Origin: Holacanthus passer
Lineage: Eukaryota > Chordata > Actinopteri > Pomacanthidae
Assembly (NCBI GenBank): GCA_025331565.1
Contig: JAFREQ010000066.1
Span: forward strand, 1,302,001 to 1,366,000
Direction: 5' to 3'
DNA: 64,000 nt
The position numbers and the translations under genes were made by a program. The notes under the pieces are model-generated. The model worked only from the letters and a program-made list of their open reading frames with translations. It was not told the origin of the DNA and searched no databases. Below are positions 12,701 to 23,944 of the stretch, piece after piece. How positions within the stretch are numbered: position 1 is the first letter of the stretch; the number at the start of each line of letters is the position of its first letter.

Positions 12701-14836
12701 ATCTCTCTCTCTTTCTCTTAAGATGAAACTGTACTGTTTCTAGTTCCTGGAAGTGGGGCATACCACAGCCCCAGATAACCCTAAGCACAGCAGCACTGAC
12801 GCAGACAGGAGTCCCGAGATTGCAGCATTAACACACACAGTCCCACAGTAGTTATGTGTGTGAGCGAGCGAGAGAGAGAGAGAGAGAAGAAAAGAGACAG
12901 CGAGAAAAAAAAAAAAGCAGCATTGTGCGGTATCCTTTTTGGTAAGGTAGGTGAGGGCGTAGCCAAACTGAATAATCAGACTGACGCCTGACATATCCTG
13001 TGGTCTGTGGACCAGCTGAGCAATGAGGTGATGTGTCAGTGTGTGTGAATGGTAAACAAAAGGGAAGCAGAGACGCACCACGGGCCAGTTAACCAGAAAT
13101 GACAATCGCACTGTGTCGTCTGCATGGCTCGTCACAAAGGATGATGGGATATTCACGGGGGGAAATGCGTCTGAGCAAAACCTGGATGAGCGAGCAGTTT
13201 ATTGTTTTGTGGGATCTGTTTTATTTTTAGAGCATTTATATATTCATCATGAGGGTAACATCTACAATCGACAAAAACAATCATAGTGCATTTTTCAGTA
13301 ATGCACTCAGGTAACCTTGAATCAGTCACAGAGTTGACTGAGTGTGTGAGACCCCCCCTTTGAAGCTACTATTTGAAAGCTACTATTTGTACAGCAGCTG
13401 AGCTCAATGCTTGGATGACACAGGATATTAAACATTAATCTGTGTAAATATCAGGTCGTCGAGGTTCAGGGGAAAACTCCGGCTCGCGAGTGTAGTTCAA
13501 AACACAGCACACACAATCTCATAGTGAGTGCCGGCTCGTGTCACTCTCTCATACTACAGGCTGGAGGAGGACAGGTCACAAAAAAAGGATGGTTGCCATG
13601 AAATTTTGGACAGACATTCATGGTCCCCAGAGGATAAGTCCTAATGACTTTGACGACCTCCTGACTTTTCCTCTAGTGCCACCACAAGATTGACATTGGT
13701 GGTTTTGAGTAAAACGTCTCCATGATTACTGAATGGATTGTCATGAAATTTGCAACAGACATTCATGTCCCTCTCAGGATGAAAAAAATCTGAGAATAAT
13801 TATCCAAAATACTGATCCAGTAAAGATGTTTATGTGACAGTTTCAATAATCAGAGTATTGCTAAACTCTGCATAGTAGTAAGTTAATTCATTTGTTGGAG
13901 CTGTAAGAAAAATTGACACATCTGCACATCACACACACAAATGACACTGTGGATGAGCAAGTGACACATAACACACAAATGGGGAGAGAGAGAGAGAGAG
14001 AGAGAGAGATGAGGTTGATAGAAAGAAAGCGGTAAATGAGGAAGTCAGGAGCGGATGTTTGGGTTTTTTGAGCTCATTCATTTAAAAAAAACAGAGAAGA
14101 AGAGAGAGAGACAAAGACACCTGAGAAAACCACAGTCTTGTTTAACAACTGAGTACACACTGGTTTTCCCGAAACTAGGGGCTCAGAGGCCTCCCCATTG
14201 ACGCCATCACATTATGCATACACACACTCTGACACACTCTCATGTCCATACAGACAGTGTGACTTTCTCAGGGGGGCTGAGAATGTTTCTTTCTGCAGAA
14301 TTCACGCAAAGTTTTAAACAACCACAAAGCAACATGTGCTAGAGAAGCCACTCGTGGTCTCTACTTCACCAAAAAGGGACTAGATTTTGTGAAAAGTCTC
14401 TGCACTGCAGCTTTGTTCTATTAAGTCACCGCTAATAAGATTATGTTCATATCAGTTTTTCATTCTGGTTTTGTCTGCTGTGCAAATTTGGATAACACAC
14501 TTGTAAGATGCTTCAGGTGGGAGTGTCAATATTTTATTCTAGTGATGCAGCAGGTGAAATCAGGCTATAAGGCACCAGTGTTATTGAAGCCACACTGTCA
14601 AAAAAGCCAATACACATTGCATTCTCCTTTCTTCCTGGTCACAATCTGTAAATAGCTGAAACATCATGAGTCTCAAATATGGGACAATATGCAGCTGTGA
14701 CAAGTCAAGGGACTTCTGGCTCGGCTAAATGTTGGTCATCACGAGTTTGTGCATGCAAATGATGCTGACACTTTTTGAAATCGCGACATCAAAGTGTCAT
14801 TTAATTCTTGGACATGCTATGTTTTCAATCACATGA

Positions 14837-14873
<37 letters not shown>

Positions 14874-15058
14874 TGTGTGTGTCACGTATCAGTTTGACAT
14901 TTCAGTGTGTGGGTGGCCGTTAAAGTAACCATGCGTTAAAGTTTAATATTTGCATTCATGTGGTCTTGTAAACTCCTCCAGTGTCCTGTTTACAGTATTC
15001 TCACCCCCCCCATCTTGCACCCTGAGAGACTGGCCGACTTAAAATTATAGGTTGTTCG

Positions 15059-15089
<31 letters not shown>

Positions 15090-18000
15090 CGCATACCTGC
15101 ACATACAATGTCTATTTAACCAGCAGCTCACACTCATGTGCTATAGTTTCCAGGTTAGCGTGTCAGATCTTATCGTGTTAGTCTTCATCGCCGCTTGGTG
15201 AATCATTCTTGACCTGCACTAATCCAGTTTCTCTTATAGGAAGTGAAACAACAGCAAAGAATTTGGTTGGATATGAGTGGGGTACTGACTGTACCTGTGC
15301 AGTATGCAGAACTAGGTGAGTCACAGAGATTATAACAAAAACTGAGATGATAAAGGCTCACAAACCACATCCAGGTTGTGCAACGCCTAGCACTTTGTTT
15401 ATGAAGTCAGAAAGTCACTTGTTGAGACTAGTGTTGTTTGGGTTGAGCCCAGTGAATCACTTGTATTCACCTGTTATTTATATGAGTACTCCAGTTTCAC
15501 TCTTTATGACAAACGTAACGGTTTCCCCTGAGAAGACAGCTGAAGTAGCAGAAGTATGGGCAATGCGCAGTCTGTCATTCGTGTTATCCAAAATACAGAC
15601 TGAAATGTCAGAGGGCATTTTAACATGTCACAGTATATAAAGCTGAGGTGTAAAAATCAAATTAACGATGGCTGAATTCCATTCGGCTGCTTCGATTTCA
15701 ACGTCCCTGTATTCACACACAGTCACAGCTTAGTGGGACATTTGAATTTCCCACACCTACAGGTCAAAATGTGTGCTGTGGAAAAGGCCGGTCGGTTAAC
15801 GCTAAGGCAAATTTGAGAAAGCTTATTTGTGGAAGCTAAAAAGTTATCAGTAAGTTAATTTTCTAGGCTAAAATATTGATATAGTATCGATGATCCGCAT
15901 GTTCAAACGCTGCTGGAGATTAAGACATGCTCGAAATTGTTCTGTGTCTGACCTTTTACAATAAAAACAGTTAAACACCAGATGCATCCATTTTAGCCCA
16001 TGGCATTGTCTTTCTTGTGAGGCATTTAACGTCAAACAGAGTTTCATCTTCTGCCAGTTTGCAACTGCCAAATCACTACTTCCAAGAAGTTAGGAATGTT
16101 TTGCATATCAAACTATTAATCTCAGACTCATTACGTACAGTGGGTCACGAGTTCAAACTCTTACTCTCTGCAGGAGAAGATGTGAGCTGAGTCTAAACAA
16201 AATGACTAGGAATCATTTCAGTCTGCTGGAAATTTCATGCATATTCATGACTGTGGCAAGATTTCAGATGTGTGAGTTGTGCCAAGTTTCGGCTGAAATG
16301 TGATGATTATGAAAAAGTCTGAGGTGGATGAATCATAGTGATCTTTTAAGTTTACTGTATGCATCAGTGGCTTGGATATGTGATGAATGGATACACTGTA
16401 CGCATGAATAAACTACACATCAAAAAAAGTGACATCCTAACTTCCGACCTAAGCCATTTTTAAAACGCCAACATACGTGTCTCCATCCTCGTCTTGACGT
16501 GTGGCCAGAGCGATGCCAGTCCGCAGGCTTTCGGTTTGGTGGGCCAATGGGTGGCTCAGCTCTGGGGCAGGGGACAAACAGTACACTGGGTAGGGACCTG
16601 AGAAGGAAGGACACAGATAGAGAGGCAGAGACAGTAAGAGAGAAACAGACAAAATGATAGAGACATATAAAAGATTAAAACCATGGCCTGGCAAACAAGT
16701 AATTCGTGCAATAAGGAAGTGTATGTATTTTAATATTCCATTATGAGTGGAGTAAGCTACTTCTGTCAGTGCAGGACACTGACTGGAGAGGAAAGGCTGC
16801 AGAATTGCTGACTGGACATTTTCTCATTGATTCAGCAGCAACTGCAGCATCAACCGCAACTGCGACTCCACCGTCATTTCATCCTCCTGTGACTTACTAG
16901 TGACCAAGGATCATGAAGAAGGAGAAGGGAACGCTGTAGGTGCTGCTACACAATAACATTTGAATCATTCATTTAAACCTGCAGGTTTGTCTTTGCCTTT
17001 GAAACCAAACTTGTGTCTCTAACTTAGTCCACCATTTAATGTACAGAAGTCCTGCATGCATATGTCACACCCACACACCTGCACTGTTTTGGCCACACAC
17101 AGAAATAGTTTCCTTCCTAAAACAGCAGATCAAGTACTTCAGATGAGAACTTTATAGAAATCACAGCAGAACGATTAAGTGTAACAAAGTCCGGAAATTA
17201 TTCTTGTATTGTTGTATTATAGAGGGATTAAAAAACTTTAACCAGACATGTGATACTCATTCAATATTTCTATTTCATTTTATGACTATTATTTTTCATA
17301 ATATGTAGTTATGACCATTTCAAATTATGAGTCAACTGTATTCTTCTCATTATGTCATAGATCATACTTCAAACAGTCAAACAAGAGATTACCCAGGAAG
17401 AGAACCTGGTGAGAGGTAGGGATTCTTTTTGGAGTCTTGCAGACAGACACTTGGGATATTATTGCATATATACAGTATATACATTATATGAGAATGTGTA
17501 GGTTTGGTTACAGGTAAAATGCACTTTGCCTGGTGATGATGGATATTTCAAGAAGGCTGAACAGTTTGGAAACTTACTCCAATGTGATGTCTGCACTGTT
17601 TCATCTGTGCTCATGCTGCTGCTCATGCATTGAGTTGGAAATACAGCTGTGACCATCTTGGCAGGTTCCTTTCATCTGTGGCTGTTCTCTAAATTAATTT
17701 GCACTGTCTATGTGGTATTTTAACAGCAAGACAAGCAGAAAGGATTTAGCTCTCTTTCAACAAAAGTGTGGAAGAGAGTGAAGATGTATCATTTTCAATA
17801 AGCAAATAATTGACATAAATATTTGAATAAAGAGAGAAATTACTGACTGATTTAGTGAAATTTGAAAATATGGTGAAAAAACTGCAGAAAACTGGGACCC
17901 CCACGCCCCTCACTCTGATTGCAGTCCCCCTGAGTTTTGGCTTGCAGGATGCCCCTGTCAATAACTTACCATAATCAAAGGGGTGCAAAACCCGGATGGG

Positions 18001-18438
18001 GTATGCATCTGGACTGTGTCCGGTCCCTCCATCCCGCCTGGGAGTCAACTGTGCTGCCACCCTGCCTTCGCCCCCGGCTCGACCTGTAGGACCGTCCCGC
18101 AGGGTGAAGCCCGCATCCACCGCAGACGCACAGCGGTCTGCAGCCTGCGGAGGAGCCGGCGTCTGCCTCTGGGTCTCCGGCTCCACATGAAACTGCCGCT
18201 TCCTAAATGGCAGACTGGAGGAGGGTTGGTCCGCCGGTCGTTTGCGGGCTGCACCGGTGTCTGATCCCGGCGCGCAGCCGGTGTGCAAATCGTCCGCTCC
18301 GGTGCGCGCGTGCTCCCTGACGCGACCTCTGCAGTCCGGAGACCCGGCGCCCCCGCGCTCCCGGTGAGAGGTGCGCAGATCCAGCGGCGCGGCGGCGACC
18401 GACTGGTGGTCCCCGTTCATGGTCATGATCCTCGGCAT
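2697..18438 (-). CDS. bcl3: Bcl3, nuclear IkB-family NF-kB cofactor
   Basis: Bcl3 binds p50 or p52 homodimers in the nucleus and modulates kB-site transcription. Nine coding exons (minus): 18438-17970, 16597-16477, 10137-10029, 5059-4858, 4315-4227, 4107-4030, 3626-3459, 2996-2897, 2809-2697. All introns are GT-AG with matching phases, giving 482 residues (human about 454). The start MPRIMTMNGD is followed by APLDLRT, matching the conserved N-terminal PVDLRT of mammalian BCL3; a second ATG lies at 18420. Seven ankyrin repeats fill about residues 192-415, with family-typical strings such as DGDTALHIAVVQG, LDIYNNLRQTPLHLAVI and SGADSSLKN. The C-terminal tail is Ser/Pro rich with several SP sites, as in mammals where phosphorylation controls stability. 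The last two exons are less conserved and less certain. It is divergent from cblc. Confidence 0.93.
5456..5930. repeat. Foldback (terminal inverted) fish repeat, copy 1
   Basis: The left end (GGAATAGTTTGACATTCTGG) and the right end (reverse complement of roughly GAAATAGTTCAACATAAGC) form inverted arms of about 90 bp. Related internal sequence recurs at 10510-10830 and 29500-29925. The structure fits a non-autonomous DNA transposon; no transposase frame is present. Confidence 0.6.
6762..6789. repeat. (TG)n microsatellite
   Basis: Fourteen perfect TG units inside bcl3 intron 3. Confidence 0.95.
10510..10830. repeat. Foldback fish repeat, copy 2 (partial)
   Basis: Shares with 5456-5930 and 29500-29925 the words CCACCTACCAGCACC, TTAGCTCCGCTTAGCATAA and AGGTCATGTGCTGGACTG. 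The right arm is degraded. Confidence 0.55.
13570..13805. repeat. Dispersed repeat with CATGAAATTT...ACATTCATG units
   Basis: Two internal units carry a similar stretch (TTGCCATGAAATTTTGGACA, and TGTCATGAAATTTGCAACAG about 150 bp later), each followed by ACATTCATG and a GTCC/GTCCC word. The same family occurs in reverse orientation at 22345-22700. Confidence 0.55.
14837..14882. repeat. Compound (TC)n(TG)n microsatellite
   Basis: An uninterrupted TC run passes directly into a TG run of about 14 units. Confidence 0.95.
15059..15087. repeat. (AC)n microsatellite
   Basis: About 14 perfect AC units inside bcl3 intron 2. Confidence 0.95.
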
Positions 18439-18900
18439 CAAATGAAGGATGTAAAGAAGCTCCAAGCGTGTGCGCGTAAAGACAAGTTTGGCGCATCCAA
18501 AGTGGCCACTAATGCGCAATCCCCATCCCCATTAAAATCACACGCGCAGGATCAAAATCATGCCTCTGACTCCGTTTGTGTCACTGGTGTGTTTCAGACG
18601 TCAGGTTCACTGAGTCGGCCGGTTTGTTTTGGAAGAAGAGCAGGAGAGGTCTGGAGCGTCCTGGCGCACCTTCAGGCTGCAGGTACACTGCAGCGACACC
18701 AGGCTCATCTGTCTGAATGAAACCGAAACACACTGATTGACTTGGCAAATTGCACCGACTGCGCTGAATTCACAATAATGTCTGCATTTCCGACCTCTCT
18801 GACATCTGTGTTTTGCAGAATTTGAATTTGAATTTCTCGAGAAGTTCAAGGAGGAACGACGGATCGATGCTTTTTGTCGGTGCTGCTGCAAAATAAGACA
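18439..18900 (-). promoter_or_regulatory. bcl3: bcl3 5' UTR and promoter region
   Basis: GC- and CpG-rich sequence continues from exon 1 to about 18720, as expected for a 5' UTR and core promoter. I see no TATA box. A palindrome TTCTCGAGAA at 18834-18843 has the TTC-N4-GAA form of a STAT6-type site, but this is only suggestive. Confidence 0.4.
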
Positions 18901-20077
18901 GCAGGGCAGACAAATAGGACTGCATCTGTGCTTTTTAATGCACCTTTAATCCTTATAATCAACAGCACGAGTTCAGTGACAGTTGTTTTTTTATTTTTAT
19001 TCTTAATGCCATTTTCTTTTTCTTGCACTTTTTCTTTGCTTTGAATTGTTATGCAGACATGTCAATAATAAAAAACTTCAAGATTACATTTACTCAGTTA
19101 GTTTGACTATTTGCAAACTTGACAAGCAGACAAAGTTTTAAACAGCATGAAGGAGGTTGGACTGAGTTTAAAGAAACAAGAGAGCCAGGTCTTTCTTTCA
19201 AGTGTATTTCTTTCCTTTTACCCTAAAACAAACTCTCATTTCATTCATCATAGTGCAACGAGGAGAGACTTTAGCAACATGCAATGTGCAGAATTATATA
19301 CTTTTATTGTGAAATTGGGCACATTATTATCATCTTGCACAACATCTACTACTCTACTTATAGAGTCAGTGGTTTTTTTAGCTTATTTTCCCAAAGTACT
19401 TGTAAATTGCACTGTGTGGTGTTTTATGTTCTGTTATTCTGTTATCAGTCTATCTATTATGAGCCTTTTGAGGTGACTTCCTTTTTGAACTTTTCTGATG
19501 ATGTCATGGAAGGGATTTTTTTTGTTATTTTGATCACATGTTTCAGTACCTCAGGCCAGTCATGATGTCAATATTCACACGCCAAAGCAGTCTCACGTTT
19601 GCTGATCCACAGTTTAGACGAGACAATATTGTCCCACATGAGGCACATTGCAGCTGAGTGTACTTTTCCTCTAATGGCAGCTTCCTGGTAATAGCACGTT
19701 GGACTCATAAAGTCACAAATGCACAATCATGAACTAATAATATTGGAAATAACCGTGAGTGCTCAATTAAAATGATTAGTCCCACAATGGGGAAATTTTC
19801 CAAAAATACTTAATCTACACACAGTCACACGCAGATTTTGCGAGTTCCATCAGATGCACAGTGTCAGATCATTGATGTCTGTGTCACCAGGCTGCCGACT
19901 AAAAGCTGAACTTGCAGCCCCTACAAAAGAGGAATAAGGAGAATAAAGGAAGAATTGAGAGAGAGAAGATGCCCTATATGCCTGATCGGTTCATTTTAAT
20001 TTCGCTGCTGCCTGTTAGTGGCTGTGTTACCTGATAACAAACTTAACACAAATCCCAAACTGTGCATACACTAGCAT

Positions 20078-20078
<1 letters not shown>

Positions 20079-20110
<32 letters not shown>
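20079..20110. repeat. (CA)n microsatellite
   Basis: About 16 perfect CA units. Confidence 0.95.
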
Positions 20111-20112
<2 letters not shown>

Positions 20113-21369
20113 AATCACACCTCATCTACTTGTCTTTAATCTTATCCTACTCCACCCTCAGATCACGCAGGCTCTTATTACCAGGGTCAATTTGGGACTT
20201 TCCTCTTTCCACTGAAGTGTGGAGCTGGCAACGGAAAGTCAAGCTTGGTGTCTAAAGTCCCCAAAAGACCCTGACACCACACAAACATGCTCTGCAGCTG
20301 TCAAGGCACTCAACCATTATGGTCTCCACTGACATCAGGTATCAGTGTTTATGAAGAGTATGGGCCTAGCTCATCTCATCCTGAGCATGCACTAGACAGA
20401 GCTCAATGAATGAAACATTGACTGAGCTTTAATGATCCATAAGAGCACACACACACATATGTAAACAGTAAAAATACCTTTAATAACCCTTTAATATTTA
20501 GGGGCTCAGTATTCTGAGACAGTGCTGCATGATGACTGCAGAGAGGAGGCATCAGATCATGAGGTAACACATCCAGATAGAGACCAATGAAATGAGGCCC
20601 CCTTGTGCCAAGAGACCCAAGGTGCAACTGGACTCTGATCAAGAGGAAGTCCAAACATTTTGAAATTTCTTAAAGAATGAACCTACATTTGGACAATACA
20701 GTACAAACGACTCATCACTGTGGCTGCTGAGTAAGTGGCTTTGTGGTGTGACGTGTGTCCTTTGCAGCAGGTTGCAGCAATCACAACTGGAGCAAGTTCT
20801 TTTGTTGAGTCAAAAGATTTTAAAGTGTTTGTAATGCATATGCATATTTTCCAATTAAGGTAAATTAAGCTGGAAACTGAGATTTAAATGAGTAAAGTAA
20901 TCAGATTTCAGTGACAGCACCAACCTGAGAAAGCACTGTCTGGGTTAGTGTCGCCCTCTTGTGGCCATTGAAGCAGAGGTTGTCAGGTTTTCTCAGTCTA
21001 ATTGTGCCATGTGATTAGAAATGAAATACTCATCAGAAATGTATAATTTGTACTCAAGGTATTTGGGTTCTGTACACAAAATATGTTATAATGTATTGAA
21101 TATATTATTTTATCTATGGTATGTTTTTATTCATTGAGTTTACACACTTTTTAGTTATTTTCCATGTGTAGTAAGATAAGATAAACCTTTATTTGTCCCA
21201 CAGTGGGGAATAAAGGTTTTAGTATCATTTTTTTAATCATTATTTTATAAGCTTCTATCTGCATTCTCTTATGTTTATATAAGGGAGAGGGCAGAGAGGG
21301 ACAAACAGGGCAGAGTGGAAAAGGTCCAACTCCTGAGTGGCAGGATGAGACACTCAGGTCACTAGGGGG

Positions 21370-21960
21370 CGCTTGGCGGGGGTCAGGGCAGTGTCTGGGG
21401 CCCCTCATGTCCCACTACCTGGTCCTCGTAGACCGACTGTCACTCTATCTGACCTCACCCAGTTTCTCCAGGATCCTGAAAGGCCCCACACACACTCGCT
21501 GTCCAGCTTCGTCGGGGGGTATGCACCCAGACCAACTCTCCGACTTCAAAAATGCTGTCCTCTGGCACACATGTAGTTCCTCTTCTGTCTTGCCCCTGCA
21601 CTCAGTAGTTGACCTCTGGTGATCTTGTGAGCAGACTCCAAGTGAAGTGGTTGGGGAGCAGGAAGTGGAGTCTTGGGCAGCAGACCAGTACACCATTAGC
21701 ACCAGGGAATCATGGGGCACCCAGTTGGTGTTTATCCATCACTACAGCCAGCTGTTGCGTCAGTGTGTTGGCAAATCTCTCGACCAGTCCGTCGCTCTGA
21801 GTTGTGTGGTGCAGGACTTGTGGGAGCTTAGTTTTTCACACATGGCTGCAAACATTCACGACTCTAAGTCATTCACACTGACCTGGTCCAGCAGGCGGTA
21901 TGCCTCAGGCCACAAAGTGAAAGAGTCCGTGGCGTGTTGTCCCAGCTGCTAGTGCTCCAG
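21370..21960 (-). mobile_element. Degraded Ty3/gypsy integrase fragment
   Basis: Reading minus in shifting frames gives integrase C-terminal strings of fish gypsy elements: WPEAYRLLDQ (near 21900), FAAMCEKLSSHK, DGLVERFANTLTQQLAVV, WSAAQDSTSCSP, then the tail VGPFRILEKLGEV near 21450. The order matches pol, but there are frameshifts, stops and an internal deletion, and no LTRs, gag or reverse transcriptase are seen. It is a dead relic. Confidence 0.75.
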
Positions 21961-22014
21961 CAGGGTGGGTCCCACAATACAATATAATCTAATACAGTAG
22001 TTCATTAAAATTAG

Positions 22015-22262
22015 CTACAATAATTACAACCCAGTTATAAACTATATTTTATTCGAAAATGGGTCATTCTGCATTATGAGTACTTTTACTTTTGATACTT
22101 CAAGAGCTTCCTCTTGAAGTATCTTCCTATCTTCCTGCTAATACTTTTATACTTGCATTATAAATTATGAATGCACTGTGCAATGCATTATGAATTTTAC
22201 TTGTCACAGAGTATTTCTACACTGCTCTATTGGTATTTTTACTTTACTTTTTATACCACTGC
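22015..22262 (-). repeat. Dispersed AAGTAAAAGTA-type fish repeat, reverse copy
   Basis: The sequence (AATGGGTCATTCTGCAT, TACTTTTACTTTTGATACTT, AGAGTATTTCTACACTGCTC) is the reverse complement of the family seen at 46944-47235. No coding frame. Confidence 0.6.
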
Positions 22263-22344
22263 TAATTAACAATAAACACAAAGTATAGCTGAGGCTGATG
22301 TGATTGTCATCATAGGTATTTGATCCAAAATAAAAATATTGGTT

Positions 22345-22700
22345 ACAAAAATATTTTGACCTGATGATGGCGCTAAAGGGGAAATTAAGGAATCATCAAA
22401 GTTTACAAGTCATCCTGAGGGGAACGTGAATGTGTGTATCACAGTTAATGGCAATCCATCCAGTAGTTATCGACATACTTCCCTCAAAACCGCAAAAGTC
22501 AGTCTCACGAGGGCGCTAGAAGAAAAGTCAGGGATCACTGAAGTAATTAAGATTCATCCCCTAGGGACAATGAATGTCTGTGCAAAAATTATAAGCCAAT
22601 TCATCCAACAGCTTTTAAAATATGTCAGCCTAGAACAAAGTGGCGCTAACAGACTGACTTTGCAGCAAAACCTCTGGTCAAAAACAAAACCCATTTAATT
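22345..22700. repeat. Dispersed repeat with three GGCGCTA units
   Basis: GGCGCTA recurs at about 22369, 22513 and 22643, spaced 130-144 bp. Two of the units are followed by similar sequence (AAGTCAGGGATCAC-like, CATCCTGAGGGGAACGTGAATGT-like). It is the same family as 13570-13805. Confidence 0.6.
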
Positions 22701-22933
22701 ACACAGTAAACATGGTTCTGTGTTGACAGTAAATTGAAGATTTTTTTTAATGACTTTTTATATCCAAACAGGGGAAGCTGTTGTTGACCTTTGACCTTGG
22801 CTGCCTGTTAGAGGTCTACCTGTCTGGATACTAAGTATTTCTCAGGTCTTCCTCACTGCTTTCATTCTCAGTTATGTTATTTAAAGTTAGTAATGTTTAT
22901 TTTTGAGTCAACACCTCTCTGTCTTCCTCCTTC

Positions 22934-22936
<3 letters not shown>

Positions 22937-22968
<32 letters not shown>
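22937..22968. repeat. (TC)n microsatellite
   Basis: A perfect TC run, followed 80 bp downstream by an imperfect GA run at 23051-23115. Confidence 0.95.
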
Positions 22969-23944
22969 TGCCTGCCTCAGCAATAGAGCAAAGAAAACAA
23001 ACCTGTTTGGCTGGCTGCAACCAGGAAACCAATGAAAGGGTGCACTAAAAGGAGAGCGAGAGAGAGCCAGAGAGAAAAAGAGAGAGAGAGAGCGGCAGAG
23101 AGAGAGAGAGAGAGCAAGCGTGACACCAAGAAAGAGAGACAAAGAAGAAGCAGCAACACCTCAGCCAATGACAGAACATGTTTCCGCTGAGCTGTGAATA
23201 GATGTCTCAGCTCTGTTGACCCTGACAATGTGGGACTGCTGTGCTGCTGAGATGTGCACATGAATATTGGTAAGCATGCTAAACAGGGGGCAGAAAAAGG
23301 CATGAATGTGTTCTGGTGGAGAGAGCTGGGAGGGAAAGGAGAGGGACGGTAAAAGTTGAAACTGTTTCAAGGGCTGAGTATCAGTCTCAAACCCTCCCTT
23401 CCTTTGATTTTTAGTTCACGCTCTCTCGTGGTTGGCCTCTTGGTTTGTATTGCTGCAGCCATTGCATAACAGAACCTTGTATCTTTGTATTTTTCTGAAG
23501 ATCTGACAGAGGAGTGAGAAGCTACAAACGGACAGGAGTTGCTGTTTTGGGAGGAAATCTTAGCCTCGAGTGCATTTTTTTAGAGATGCCATAATTGAAC
23601 ATGCTATCCATTGTTGGATAATGTAATGCTGTTGGACTATCATTTTTATATGGATCAAGGGTAGAAGTTGTTTGAGGAGGAGATGTGTACTTTTCAGATG
23701 GAGCTGGAAACTCATACAAATCATTTTAAGGACAATAAACACCAGCTTAAACATTCAAAAACTTGAGCCACTGTGAGTAGCTACTCTTATTTCTGTTCAT
23801 AAACATTCATACATGCAAACTGAGCCTTCATAGCTCTTAACAACAGTAGGACCATTATCATTTATTGCCACACCCCCCCTCACACACACACCCTGACATT
23901 TCAGGTTGTTCTTGATTCAAGTCACTTTCAAACACAGCAAAATT

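Larger units (their letters stand above)
10138..16476 (-). other. bcl3: bcl3 intron 2
   Basis: A 6.3 kb intron with simple repeats (GA near 12850 and 13982, TC/TG at 14837-14882, AC at 15059-15087) and dispersed fish repeats at 10510-10830 and 13570-13805. I see no coding exon in it. Confidence 0.7.
18901..23905. other. Intergenic region between divergent bcl3 and cblc
   Basis: No coding gene is visible. It holds a (CA)n run (20079-20110), a gypsy-type integrase relic (21370-21960), two dispersed repeats (22015-22262 and 22345-22700) and TC and GA runs (22937-22968, 23051-23115). The cblc promoter and perhaps a non-coding first exon should lie in 23150-23780; the CATTTCAG at 23898-23905 could be an acceptor for the coding exon. 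Confidence 0.6.

Noticed and set aside
17983..18720. Plus-strand frames of 93-145 codons
   Set aside because: They are antisense to the GC-rich bcl3 exon 1 and its 5' UTR, where stops are rare by composition.
22897..23303. Minus-strand frames rich in Leu and Ser
   Set aside because: They are translations of the GA/TC simple repeats at 22937-23115, with no splice or protein support.
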